Shown: positions 45,483 to 57,016 of the stretch, one piece after another
How the letters are laid out: each line of letters begins with the position of its first letter
Numbering within the stretch: the first letter of the stretch is position 1
Assembly: GCA_958496175.1 (NCBI GenBank)
Contig: OY292274.1
Coordinates: 64,428,630-64,492,629 of the forward strand
DNA length: 64,000 nucleotides
Origin: Sisyra terminalis
Taxonomy: Eukaryota; Arthropoda; Insecta; Neuroptera; Sisyridae
Reading direction: 5' to 3'
Notes under the pieces: model-generated
Database searches by the model: none
The model's input: the letters and a program-made list of their open reading frames with translations, nothing else
What the model was told of the DNA's origin: nothing
Position numbers and translations under genes: made by a program

Positions 45483-47069
45483 CAAATTAAAAATAGTAAA
45501 ACATTATTTGAGAAATAATTTGGGCCAAACTCGACTCCGACATTTATCGCTAATAGCAATTGAAAACAAAACTATATCAAGCCTGGATTTAAACGAAGTC
45601 ATTGATACTTTTGCGAAAACTAAAGCTAGGAAAAAATTGTAAATATAATTGTTATTTCTTATATATAATTGAGTATCATGCCGTGCGTCCGGACAGAATG
45701 GGCAATGCGCATGCGCTCTGTTATCCCCACTTACGCATTCAAAACGTCGGTAAGGGTACTCACTCACTAATGTATTAATTTGTGAATACGTATTTCTGAT
45801 TTTCGGTTTTACAATATATGAAAGCCAAAAAACATAATGCTCACTTATAAACTCAACTTATCCTTCTCAGTTATATCTACTTATCAGAGTTTAAATTTTT
45901 AAGCAGACCTTAAGTTTTTGTTTCTAATAATAAATCAACTTTGTTTTATATTAAGCAGTGAGAACGTTTCGCTTTTAACGCACTTTGATTGATTATTAAA
46001 TTTGAAATATCGATTGTTTATTAAACGTTATCCCTTACAAACTTCGCCACCGTTTTTCACTCTTTTAGGAGAGAAATTTTCAAAACCCCTTTCTTATTAT
46101 ATATCAGCATCGTATAAGGACAACACTTTTCAAATTTCATCGACATAAATGTGCACTTATATTTGAAAATATAATGTAAAACGAGAAAAAATAATGATCT
46201 TCTTTATGTTAGTTAACAAGATTAAAAAGCTATTCGATTTCACACATTTGGACGTTGTACATATGAAATCGTTAGAAATAAGTGGAAAGCGTGGAAGTAA
46301 ATTCGAATATTTTATTTATTTTCAATAACAATAATTGGTTTTCAAATTGTTCTAAATACCGAAGAAAAGTTAGTATCGAAGATTTTATATTTGAATTGGC
46401 AGTGTAATATATGGCGAAAAATTGCTATCTTAATGCTTTTCAGCCGAATATATAATTACTCCAGATCACAACCATTGGTTGATAAAATAAAATAGATTTT
46501 AAAAAGTTTGATTGTTGAAAAACGAACCAAAATTTAAAATCGCCTATTTGGTATAAGTACTACTTAAGTATTAAACTTTCATACTAATTTAGTGAAATGA
46601 TATTATTTAAAATGTTGTTATTAAAATGATATAAAAAACCACTTATATTTTATTTCTTAATATAATTTTAGATAAACTTTTTTTTATATTAACAACACTT
46701 TGATTATTAAATTGAAAATTTCGATTTTTGATTAATTCTTCATTATCTCAATAAACATTTTATTGAGATAAAACCTTTAGTTCCAAATGCAACGGGCAAC
46801 TACTAGTTATATAATAAACCCTTGAATCTTCTCAATTTCGTTTTTTTAGCCAATCCTACACCAAGTATTAATTGCTATTTATGTTGTTACTGTTTAATAC
46901 TTTTATTACCTGCCCTGCAGTGCACAAAAAAGAGCTTAAGTAGCTTAACATTTTTAAAGTATTTGTATATTTCATATTTTTATTTGATAAAACCTAATCA
47001 GCTTACATAGCAGTGGGGCCCCATTTTTTAATTTGCCCCAGGGCTCTTGGTTACCCAGCTACGCCACTG
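45483..47069. mobile_element. Second, disrupted copy of the 26.4-kb hAT family
   Basis: Left body 45483-45657 matches 26565-26740 (GAGAAATAATTTGGGCCAAA, CTCGACTCC, AAGCCTGGATTTAAACGAAG). Right body 46804-47069 matches 26757-27020 and ends CCCAGCTACGCCACTG. The left terminal repeat is missing. Between the halves about 1.15 kb of other DNA replaces only about 17 bp of the intact copy, so something inserted or recombined here. Confidence 0.75.
45658..46803. repeat. Insert within the hAT copy, containing the dispersed repeat of 27 kb
   Basis: 46225-46570 repeats 27190-27550 in direct orientation and 46103-46145 repeats 27602-27640 inverted. No termini of the insert were resolved and no coding was recognised. 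The presence of the same repeat next to both hAT copies is notable. Confidence 0.5.
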
Positions 47070-48214
47070 TTTGACATACCAAATGATAAGCTTTTGATGG
47101 AAATTTATGTATTTTTTCTTGTAACACTTACAAAAAGGATAAGGAGGAATAACGGAGCGATTATTTAAAATAAAACACAAGAACAGTTTGTCATGCCACT
47201 AATTGGAATCGCGATCAAAAGAATCAAACGGTAAAATCACAAAGTAAAAGCAGCTTTGAGTTGGAGATTTCTGCTTATTTACATGGAAAGTACCCTTTCA
47301 ATATATCGTACGTTAATTGACTGCTTTTCACATCGCAACACGATTGATTTTTCCTGACAAAAAAAAAAAACTGGTTGGTGAAAAAATAACAAGCTTTCCC
47401 GAATAAATTAAGCAGTTTGTCAATATTAGGTGTTTCATTTACAACAATACATTCGCCCACTCGAAATTAAGTAAATAACAATTTTCCCAAACAGCGATTT
47501 TCAGCGTAGTGTTGAAGTTTGTAAGTGTTAATTCTTCATATGATTACCACACATATATATGCTTACAATATCATTACATTGACGGCAAATACTTTGATAA
47601 ATTTCGCCTCGTTGACAACAATCGTGTCATTGATAAGACGAGAATGTGTACTAAAAGCCATTAAGTTCACTTGCACACTTCGGCACAATGGAGTCGTGAA
47701 AGTTTGTCAAAACCATGGGCGTCAAGCCTTTGCCGGAATTAATTCTATAAAATGTAATTGTATTTTCAGGCAGTAAGTAGTACGTCGACTACACGTGGCT
47801 GACGGGACGATGAGGGAAATGTCACAAGAACACACCCGTTCAATTGTCTCGAGCTTTTCAAGCTTCTCTTCAGATATTTTCGACTTAATCAACAAATATT
47901 TTCAATGGAGCCCACTAATTAATATTTCATCAAAAGCTTCCGTCTTTTTTTGTGTTTGCACGTCAAAGCTTTTGCATTCAATGGCGCGATGTGACGAGAA
48001 AAAAATGTTCGAGTTTCATAAATTAATTAAATTATGTTTTAAATTAAAATTTGATTTTCCTTAATGTCCTTAGAAAAATGTCTTTAACTTAAAAAAAAAC
48101 GTCGGTTTTCTCAATCAATTCGGCCAATTTTTTTGTTTTCTTATAATATTTTATGATTATTTTGAAAAATTAAATTATTATATTCAAATTATCCCCAAAT
48201 ATAATTATAAATTT
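47070..48214. other. Unannotated stretch
   Basis: Frames at 47275-47460, 47525-47776 and 47795-48064 lack domains; the last has a GTG rather than ATG start. The 47600-47850 interval is moderately complex but not identified. Confidence 0.4.
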
Positions 48215-48414
48215 GAAGACAATTAAGGTTGTTTAAGATCGTTTTTTTTATTTAATATTTTTACTATTCAATTGGCTACGTTTCGTTACGTATCGTAACT
48301 TCATCAGGCTTCTTGATTCACAAAAATAAAATATTTTCAATTTAAATTCAATAAATAAATAAAAAAAATTGTGAATCAAGAAGCCTGATGAAGTTACGAT
48401 TCGTAACGAAACGT
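48215..48414 (+). mobile_element. Hammerhead palindrome, family A, copy 2
   Basis: Starts with the family A tail (GAAGACAATT, then TTGTTTAAGATCG) and continues into an inverted repeat with arms GGCTACGTTTCGTTACG and its complement. The left arm core is on the minus strand (48274-48310). The right arm core CTGATGA...GAAACGT on the plus strand ends exactly where family A should continue with AGCTAATT; here foreign sequence TTCTGACATATG follows. The break coincides with the predicted cleavage position. Confidence 0.65.
48274..48310 (-). ncRNA. Hammerhead-like core, family A copy 2 (left arm)
   Basis: Minus strand: AGC, CTGATGA, extra A, GTTAC-GATAC-GTAAC, GAA, ACGT, A, GCC. Stem I is reduced to two pairs. 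The core uses CTGATGA, as in canonical hammerheads. Confidence 0.5.
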
Positions 48415-48420
48415 TCTGAC

Positions 48421-49110
48421 ATATGACACATGACGAACATAAATGGAAAATTTGCGGAGATTTAAAAGCTGTTGCCCTTTTATTAGGATTGCAACTTGGG
48501 TATACAAAATTTTGTTGTTTTCTTTGTGAATGGGACAATAGGGAAAGGGAAAACCATTACGTTACAAAAAAAACTTTGTGAAAGCAATGGATAAAAATGG
48601 CGCTGGATTTCAATACCTAAAAGAAAAATTCCCTAAAATTAGTGACGCTAAGATTAAAGAAGGTAAGTTTGTAGGTCCTCAAATCAGGCAAGTGATAAAA
48701 GATGATATATTTAAAGAATAACTCGATGATCTAGAAAAACCAGCTTGGGAATCACTTATAAAAATCACTGAAAATTTTCTTGGAAATCACCGATCAAATG
48801 ACTATAACACTATTGTCGAGGAACTTTTAGAGAATTATAAGGCATTAGGCTGCAATATGTCCTTAAAAATACATTTTTTACATTCACATTTAGACTTTTT
48901 TCCCCCAAACTTGGGTGCCGTTAGTGACGAGCATGGGGAAAGATTCCGCCAAGGCATTATTACCATAGAAAAACTATACCAGGGAATATGGAGTCCAACT
49001 ATGCTGGCAGATTATTGCTGGGGATTATAGAAGGACGTTCCTGATACAAAATATAGGAGAAAATCAGAAGAACGTACTTATATTAATATTATAACATTGA
49101 TAAAAATTTA
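48421..49110 (+). pseudogene. Transposon-associated conserved protein (CCFLCEW / HGERF family), relic
   Basis: Plus strand reads MTHDEHKWKICGDLK, LLLGLQLGYTKFCCFLCEWD, NRERENHYVTKK; then a frameshift and an apparent deletion; then NFVKAMDKNGAGFQYLKEKF, KEGKFVGPQIRQ, ENFLGNHRSNDYNTIVEELL, CNMSLKIHFLHSHLDFFPPN, GAVSDEHGERFRQGI and SPTMLADYCWGL. I recognise this as a multicopy arthropod protein family of unknown function, usually annotated as uncharacterised and repeat-like. Stops occur after FKE and WGL. The 5' part is missing, cut next to the family A hammerhead element. A role in transposition is inferred only from its copy-number behaviour. Confidence 0.7.
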
Positions 49111-50825
49111 ATTTTTGTTGAAATAATTTGTAATTTAAGAAAAGTAAAAAGAATCATATTACAATAAAACTATTCGTATTTAAAAGTTTAGACTACTAAT
49201 TCTACTCTACTTGACCTTATTCCTAGCAGAATCAGCCAAAAAAAATTTCTTGTTACACAGAAAAAAAGTTTTTTTTGTTGATCAGTGTAAGTGGGTATAG
49301 TTGGATGAGTCGAAAACTGGGGATTTTTCAACCCACAGGATTGGTTAGAAAAATATTTATCTTAGCCAATCTTGGAATGATAGCCCATAGTGTGTTCGTT
49401 ATAGAATAGCCCATAGTATATAAGTTGTTTCATAGGTAGAGGAGATATTATTGTGATTAGACCAAAAGCTCAAAATACATATTTTTGGTAAAAGAAGGAC
49501 AAATGCCTCTTTTTGGAAAAGAATACGATGCACGTTTAAAAAAAGGGATCCAAATCAAACGAAAAACGCAAAATAAAACTTTCCGATATAATATACCAAA
49601 CAAAAGTCTGCAATTGATTCATTCAAAAGTGGCAATAAAATTCTACTTAACTGACAATTTGAAAGTCAAAATATGAAAGCTTGTTCACTACTTTTGTAGA
49701 GCAAATGAAAAATTAGTGTTGGCAAAATTGAATTTAGCGTTTCGCTCGAATTTCGGTCGTATTTTTCGCTCGTTTTGTCTGCGGTAATAAGTGCGAACAA
49801 GTTCTTGTACTACAAAACGCCTGCAGCCAATTTCTTCCAACAGTGGAGACGTTCGACGTGGATTATTTCCTCAAAACTACAACTAATTCCTTGAACAATT
49901 TAACCAGCAATATATGCACAAAGTATTCGAGCAACTTTTCGCGAACAACCCCGAGCCGAGCGCATTCCATTCCATGTGTTTATTATCACATAAGAAGATT
50001 TAATGTCATTGAGAAATTTATTTGCATATATACCTACTCACACATTGATATCAACACTTTTGTGTTTCTGAAAAGGCATTAATATACACCGTAAATAAAT
50101 CCCTGAATATTAACAAACTCGGCTGATAACAGACACGAAGAGAGAACAATGGCGGTGTTGTCAATTGGTGTTGTCGCAAATGGAATTGTAACGAAATGAT
50201 AACCGTATTTTCAAGCAGACTAAGCATGTAAGTGATGTAATTTAACACTACACCGGCCCTGTGCTTTCTGTACAGGGTGGAAACACAGCCCACTCGGTGC
50301 ATTTAATATCCCCACATATCCTTCAAGCCCACTCTACGAAAACTTCTCACATCACATTTTGCATCTCACATTATATAAACAATGCGATTATGACATGGAA
50401 TAACGATGCGTTCATATTGTGAAACTACTCTTACTCAAGCTCAAGCTTTCGCTCAAGCTCCCTTTCTCTTCATTTACGTGCCGCCATTTGCTACAGCTTC
50501 CATAACACAAACACACTGAATTTCTATCTCATATATGGTCATTATTCACTAGTTAATTATCATCGTTAATATCATTTAATTGGGGAAAAAAAAACATTGA
50601 AAATTCACTGAGAAAAAACTAATTTAATCAGAGATTAGAACTTAAGTAATTAATAAAGGAATTCTGTATTCAACTGATGAACTTATGTTAACTTTGTTTA
50701 ACCTCTTTAAGATGCAAAATTGCTCGTTTTTTGTTTTTGAAATCTAATAATTCTATATCAATTGAAAATGAGTCGGATGCTGTATACGAAGATTCAGTAC
50801 CAACATTTACAACAAGTGTTTTCTA
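49111..50825. other. Unannotated stretch
   Basis: A short direct repeat ATAGCCCATAGT occurs at 49380 and 49407. The 49700-50360 interval is more complex but without identifiable exons; frames 49485-49676, 49843-50082 and 50051-50302 have no domain. A CTCAAGCT repeat lies at 50434-50458. Confidence 0.4.
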
Positions 50826-51296
50826 TCTATTATTATAAAGAGGAAAGATTTGATTGTTTGTTTGCTTTGAATAGGCTCCGAAACTACTTGACCGATTTGA
50901 AAAATTCTTTTACTGTTGGGAAGCTACACTATTTCCGGTGAACATAGGGTATATTAAATTTTCAAAAAAATTAGGGATCCATACTAAAACTCCAATAATG
51001 TAACCCAAGGTCTGAAAAAATTACCAAAAAACATTCTTTTATCGCGTGCGCTGCGAAAACTATTGGTTATAGAACAAAATAATGTAGTACGATTTTGCAG
51101 AACATATCATTATCTACAAAAAATAGAGCGACAGCATATTTCTTACTATTATAGTTATGTCACAATAAGTGTTTTTTCATTTTAAAAAATATATATAAAA
51201 CCACCGCTATAAAAGCTCTTTTATTTTTACTTTGGGAGTAATCCTTATCAAAATAAATTACTTCATATTTAAGTTTGCTTCAATACCATAATATAA
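50826..51296 (+). mobile_element. Helitron 5' half, plus orientation
   Basis: Starts A-TCTATTATTATAAAGAGG with the expected TC after an A host base, then matches the complement of the other copies down to CTTCATATTTAAGTTTGC. The 3' half, including the CTAG end, is missing. It abuts a complete minus-strand copy. Confidence 0.75.
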
Positions 51297-51300
51297 CTAA

Positions 51301-52213
51301 CTAGCTGATCCCCGCAACTTCGTTTGCGTGACGTAGGTGTTGATTATGTTTTCTTTTCAAATTTGCCATTTGTGTGCAGTGGTATATGAAAATTTTTATT
51401 TTTCTTATTTCTTTTACGAAAAACATAATCATACTTAAAAACACTATTTCGTCAACTTTAAAAAGACACATTTAATAAACTGTTGCAAAGAATAAAACTG
51501 TTCTATGTAATAATCAATTAATAAACAATAATTAATAAAACGGTAGGTATACCTACCGTAGACCAAATAATCTGTAAATCAATCAGCATCTATACAAAAA
51601 TAAAAAATATCACCAAGTTCAATAAAATTGGTCTTAATTATAAGTAAAGAGCGGTGACCATGCGATATTTTTCAAATAACTTACATTTTTAAACTTATGA
51701 TATCTTTCGAATGGAATGTTCAAATTAAATAATTCAAAAAGTTATATAATGGTATTGAAGCAAACTTAAATATGAAGTTATTTATTTTGATAAGGATTAA
51801 TCCTAAAGTATAAATAAAAGAGCTTTTATAGCGGTGGCATTTATATATATTTTTTAAAATGAAAAAACACTTATTGTGACATAACTATAATAGTTAGACA
51901 TATGCTGTCGCTCTATTTTTTGTAGATAATGATATGTTCTGCAAAATCGTACTACATTATTTTGTTCTATAACCAATAGTTTTCGCAGCGCACGCGATAA
52001 AAGAATGTTTTTTGGTAATTTTTTCAGACCTTGGATTACATAATTGGAGTTTTAGAATGGATCCCTAACTTTTTTGAAAATTTAATATAGCCTATGTTCA
52101 CCGGAAATAGTGTAGCTTCCCAACAGTGAAATAATTTTTCAAATCGGTCGAGTAGTTTAGGAGCCTATTCAAAGCAAACAAACAATCAAATCTTTCCTCT
52201 TTATAGTAATAGA
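51301..52213 (-). mobile_element. Non-autonomous Helitron, copy 2
   Basis: Minus-strand 5' end A-TCTATTACTATAAAGAGG; 3' end ...GATCAGCTAG-T with the hairpin about GACGAAGT (here CGCAAACGAAGTTGCG). It is 913 bp, about 33 bp shorter than copies 1 and 3 because of a deletion beside the internal palindrome, of which the 18-bp core (51541-51558) remains. No coding sequence. Confidence 0.85.
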
Positions 52214-53573
52214 TAATATTGTGGGTCTAAGTCACCGATATTTTCCGAGCCTGAATATGTTGCCAGTCCAGCCCTGATTCTTATCAATGCAATCAGAAAT
52301 GAGGTACTCTGGATTTTATTGTTGAACGCAAATTTTTCCTCATCACATCCAAAGAAATGTCTCTTGAAAATACCCAACCTCATGGTAGAGCATTGTTTCG
52401 GAGAACATTTGTCAAGACATTTTCCATTGAGCTGCATTTGCGTTTGGATCCCCCTGAGTGATATCGGTGCATACAGCGGCGGTGGTTCGGGGTTGCATGT
52501 TCGTTTTGGTGCAAGTACGTTCCTTGTTTTGACAATATGCAGCGATGCATAAATAATTGTGTTTGTCGAGAAACGTACTTGTGGTTAGGCAGGAAAATGC
52601 AAATGGAAATCACAACTTAATTAAATGTTGGCCATATTCGAGTCGTCGCGCTGATTGGATTTCGTTCGAGCAAATTTCCCATCGAAAAACAATACGAAAA
52701 TAATTCTTTGTTTACCTGTTTGTGCTACATCGATTTAATTAACGGCTTCTCAGAATTTCACCCACCTGATGGTGGCCATTCTGGCGGTTTCGGGCTTTTG
52801 CCAACGTTTACTTGTCAGAAGAAAAGTGGAGAGTTAAGAATGTTAATTTTATGGGGAGAAAAGTGAGCATTGTTTTAAATAACTAAGAGAATAAGAGAAG
52901 AGAAATATATTCATTTAATTGAAAATTTTAAACAAAATAGTGAATTTAAAAAATAAATATAATATTAGGTTGTCAAAGAATTATTAATAGTTGGAGTGAT
53001 TTAACTCAATTTTTTGCATGGTGACAGGTTTGGTTTCCCATGTGGTTGAATCTAATTTAACTTTACAACTGAATATTCTTTCTTTGTTGATATACTATCT
53101 AAATATTTTAAGTTGTATATTTTTCACATTAATGTTTGGGAGTGTTTTTGTCTATGATATCTTATGACTTTTGGCTTTCCTATATTTATATTTATCCAAT
53201 TTCTCCAAGTACAACTCATAATTTTATCAGGTTAAAGTGTTAATTTTTTTTTTAATTAAAGAGATTTATCAGTTTGGCACTCAATAGAATATTGTATTTC
53301 CTTTCTAATGGAAAAAAAATCATTAAAATGGACTTAGTTTAACACTTTAGGTCGAAGATTTGTGATTGTTCTTCCATCTTAGTCAACAGTACCAGGTAAA
53401 TGACCACAAATTGGAGATTCACCGTCTGTCTTTTGAGGCGACTTCAATTTTTTGAAGGATATCTACCAATTTGCGTTCAAAAAAACAACAAAGCGTCAGG
53501 AATACTGAAAAACTACTAAGTATTGAAAAATCTTCCACAAATTGCGATCAAGGGATTGAGCACTGTCATAAAT
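52214..53573. other. Unannotated stretch with a more complex patch
   Basis: 52220-52800 is less AT-rich and has overlapping frames on both strands (52201-52437 minus, 52319-52552 plus, 52380-52613 minus); none has a domain. A string TTAGGTTGTCAAAGAATT at 52966 resembles a mariner terminal repeat start but has no partner. The rest is AT-rich. Confidence 0.4.
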
Positions 53574-53586
53574 AAAATGCTGGATA

Positions 53587-53894
53587 AATAATTAATAATG
53601 TTCCTGGGAACTTGGAATCAAATAATAAAACGTTATTTTTCAAACTTTGTCAACGTTTCGTTGGTATTTATTTCCAACTTCTTCAGGAGAACTAAAACAT
53701 AATAACAATGCATGTTGTTCAAAGCCAAATTACACATTTTTATTATGTTATTATGTTTTAGTTCTCCTGAAGAAGTTGGAAATAAATACCAACGAAACGT
53801 TGAGATAATTTGAAAAATAACGTCTTATTATTTGAATCCAAGTTCCCAAGAACATTATTAATTATTTACCGCACCGTGGATGAGAGCGAGCAGG
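53587..53894 (-). mobile_element. Hammerhead palindrome, family C, 13-bp TSD
   Basis: Bounded by AAAATGCTGGATA at 53574-53586 and 53895-53907. Palindrome 53587-53867 (arms about 120 bp; spacer near 53707-53745) plus a unique tail of about 27 bp (complement starts CCTGCTCGCTCTCATCC), the same layout as family B. The right arm has a complete hammerhead-like core on the plus strand. The left arm has the same core on the minus strand with a weakened stem I. Confidence 0.85.
53763..53805 (+). ncRNA. Hammerhead-like core, family C (right arm)
   Basis: TCTC (53763-53766), CTGAAGA (53767-53773), extra A, stem II GTTGG/CCAAC with a 9-nt loop (53775-53793), GAA (53794-53796), ACGT (53797-53800), cleavable T53801, GAGA (53802-53805) pairing with TCTC. 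It has the longest stem I of the six loci. Confidence 0.6.
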
Positions 53895-53959
53895 AAAATG
53901 CTGGATATTTTCCAGAAACATTCAAAAAATCTAAATTGATTCCGATCCTCAAACTTTGT

Positions 53960-54203
53960 ATTGTCTGGCGAAAATTTTCAAAGAGACGTTTTTTGTAGGG
54001 AATTTAATTTCCTATAAATATCTATGCAGGTGAGTTTTTTTACTTTGATAGTTTGGCAGTATTGACTCAAAAATGAAAGCACAAATAAAAAATCGAAATT
54101 AAAGATGATAGACCTCATAATATTAAGGGCTCAAACCTTCCCGATATTTTTTTTTGTCACCCTGATCAAAAAAAAAAAAATAGTCGATTTTTTTGGCCCA
54201 GTC
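53960..54203. repeat. GGCCCAGTCTA-type half-element, third copy
   Basis: Repeats the order seen at 18290-18551: AATTTTCAAAGAGAC, AATTTCCTATAAATAT, AAATTAAAGATGATAGACCT, TCAAACCTTCCCGATA, TTTGTCACCCTGA and the end TTTTTTTGGCCCAGTCTA. Confidence 0.6.
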
Positions 54204-54835
54204 TACTGCCCATATAACACTTTATAGCCGGCATAGTTCAATATTTAATTTCTCGGCCCCAATGTCATTTTTATTAGCACGAAAATCGGCAATAAAAACG
54301 GTTATTATGACCACATAATCACTTGGAGCCGAAACTTGAGACTCCCCCCCATATAAAAAATAAATAAAACAAAAGGACGACGAGCACAATACAGACACTT
54401 GAGTGAAAATATATTGAGGAGAATCAACAAGCAACGTGGCGAAAAAAAATGGAGCTCCGAAAAGATTTCCGTGGAGGGTGGAGGGTTTGACCTAACCCGA
54501 TTTTCCGCCAATATACAGCCAACAATAGCGAAAACTCGTTAAGAGTGATGCGATTTACAAAGACGAGAGAAAAAAGCTTTTACCCTCCTGCAACAAATCT
54601 GATACCGACACATTGCCACCCTTATCAAATTTGTATTTTTATTTTGGGGCATTCATAAAACAGATCTACAATGAGATTAGTCATTTTTTTTTCGTGGTCT
54701 CCTTTTTCTTCACGGATTTTCATACATTATTTATACCTAGACGCAGATTGTTGATAAAAAAGGAAAAACAAAACAAAAGGCTAGACAAGCATTTTTTAAA
54801 TTTGATTCAAACTATTTTTCCACATTGTTTTACTG

Positions 54836-54839
<4 letters not shown>
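54204..54839. other. Unannotated stretch
   Basis: AT-rich with frames at 54222-54511 (minus) and 54613-54840 (plus) lacking domains. Nothing recognised. Confidence 0.45.
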
Positions 54840-54887
<48 letters not shown>

Positions 54888-54913
54888 AATTATGCAATAT
54901 TTGTACAAGAGAA

Positions 54914-54993
<80 letters not shown>

Positions 54994-55013
54994 TTCTCTT
55001 GTACAAATATTGC
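54840..55013. repeat. (TA)n tract within a flanking hairpin
   Basis: Two TA runs (54840-54883 and 54919-54989). The second is enclosed by perfect inverted repeats: GCAATATTTGTACAAGAGAA at 54894 and its complement ending at 55013. The whole 54894-55013 is one palindrome. Frames of alternating Ile and Tyr on both strands here are artefacts. Confidence 0.85.
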
Positions 55014-56236
55014 TTTTATCATTTTATTATTCCGACACGTTTTTCGTGAAATTTTCTCAAATTATGCAAATGAAATTGTAGTTTAAAACATTCAATTACG
55101 TATGTATATATATATTTGAGCTCAACACATGAAGCTAGACAAGTTTTTTGTTCGAATGAAGTGAAACGTAATTGTCCATGACTAATAAATACGTTTTAAA
55201 CTCGTGTTTAAGTTAAACGAACCTATTTTCCTAATATAATTAAACTTAAATGTTCCTGGCTTGAACCATACATTACTTTAATACATGGACAAATTATTGA
55301 GAACTTACATAATAATTTTTTAAGTTTTTTTTTATTCGTAGACAAAAAAAAAACAGTTTCCAACGGCATAAATGTGTATAAAGTTCGATGCTTTCGTGTG
55401 AGAGACAAGATTATGCTAATTTATTCGAAATCGAATGGGAAAAAGAGTCACAACATTGAAAAAAGGAGAGATGTTTTAAGATTAATGAACGATTTGAAGA
55501 AATTTGAATTTTTTTGTTCAACTATTTTGATGGCATTCTTACATTGTTGAAAGTTTTTTTGTTTTTTTTTTTTTAAAGTATAGTTTTGTACAGCCCAAAG
55601 GTTAAAAAGAAACTAATACTTTAATCATATACTTCTGTCAATATACAATATGAAGCAAATTGCTAAAAGAATATTAATACTTTGGAGTATACTTCTAATG
55701 ACTAAGATTATTGAAAACACAAATTTTGTGAATAAATTTGGCTTTTCAAAGAAAGAAAATACTAATTGGATTTCATTTTTAAACTTAGCCTAAAGCTTTT
55801 TGGAACTAAGTTCCTGAACGCAGCTTGTCGGTAAAAAGAACTCTAACAATATTACATTTTGACATTATTAAAGTAAAAAAGCCAATTTTTGGTTACTAAA
55901 AAATTATATTTTGGCAGGATTTTTTTTTTAATTTTAAGGAGCAAATGTGAGGTCGAAAACGATGAGTGGCACTTATGGGTTTTCTGTACCGTCGTAGTAC
56001 ATACATAGAAATAAAATAAAATTTATTGCTCTTATAAAATATATACAAATACTTTTGTTTACAATTTTTTTTTAATGTTAACTGTGATGTACCTTGCATA
56101 AATCATCCAAGCAACGTCTGTAGATCCTGATCTAGGATAGAGATTACTTTACGATATTGTTGTTGTTTATTTGAGTTGGGGAAAAATTGATGGCATTTCT
56201 TAAAAAAACCCGAATATTGTTCCTGCTTTCTATTTG
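55014..56236. other. AT-rich unannotated stretch
   Basis: No gene recognised. A direct repeat pair around ACTTTAATCATATACTTCTG (55619) and ACTTTGGAGTATACTTCTAA (55679) is weak. The lower part (56150-56236) may be LINE 3' UTR. Confidence 0.45.
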
Positions 56237-57016
56237 TTATAAGACCATATGTCTTATTCTTTTATGTTTGTAATATCTGTATTTGTGGAGTAGGTCATCG
56301 AGAGTGTAGTCACTGATGCTTCTAATTATTTGGCTAGGGCTACTTTTACAATTTGTGTAGAATTTCCGAGACAAAGCAAGGAAATATAATTCTAGCGGTA
56401 GTATCCTTAACTCCTCATGAAGATCATGTATCTTGTATTTGGCTGGGTAATTTCCCAGCATTCTTAGTAATTTATTTTAGACTCTATATTGTCAGATACT
56501 TGGTTTTGCTTACTGAACTCCAGACTGGACATGCATATGTTAACACTGGTCTGAGCACTGTTTTATAAATTATTAATTTATTGTTGGTAGATTGTCTAGA
56601 TTGTCTGACTAGCAATGGATATAAGATGTTAGTTTTAGCTTTTAATATATTTTTAGATAGTTTCATGTGTTCAGCAAAGTTGAGTCTGGAATCCAGTTGC
56701 ATCCCCAAGTATTTAACTGTTTTTCCTCATTCTATATTTTCCCATTTACTTAAACCTTTTTGCTTCTTGGGTCTTCTTATAGTGAATACGATAGCTTTGG
56801 TTTTGTTATCATTGGCCATTATTTTCCATTTTTTAAAAAAAAATCATTTTCTTTTTATGGCCTTGGTTATTCTCTTAGCCACTGTATCAACTCTCCAGGA
56901 GGATGCAAAAATGGCTGTACCGTCAGCATATAGGGACAGGAAAGTTTCGGGTGTCCGCAGGATATCATTTATATATTATAGATTAAATAGAATAGGTCCC
57001 ATAATGGTCCATAATA
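56237..57016 (-). pseudogene. LINE reverse transcriptase, 5'-truncated, copy 2
   Basis: Minus strand: GPILFNL-stop-YINDIL, LSLYADGTAIFASS (YADD changed to YADG), KWKIMANDNKTKAIVF, VKYLGMQLDSRLNFAEHMK, then NKLIIYKTVLRPVLTYACPV, and after a frameshift LLRMLGNYPAKYKIHDLHEEL to a stop near 56237. The order YADD-KT-LG-thumb matches Jockey-like elements. It is a different subfamily from 38597-39705 (LGMQLDSRLNF versus LGMHLDQKL). The upstream palm and fingers are missing by 5' truncation. Confidence 0.82.

Noticed and set aside
52966..52983. Mariner-like terminal repeat start TTAGGTTGTC
   Set aside because: No matching inverted partner or transposase found within several kilobases.
54807..55049. 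Open frames of alternating Ile and Tyr on both strands
   Set aside because: They are translations of the (TA)n tract and its hairpin, not genes.
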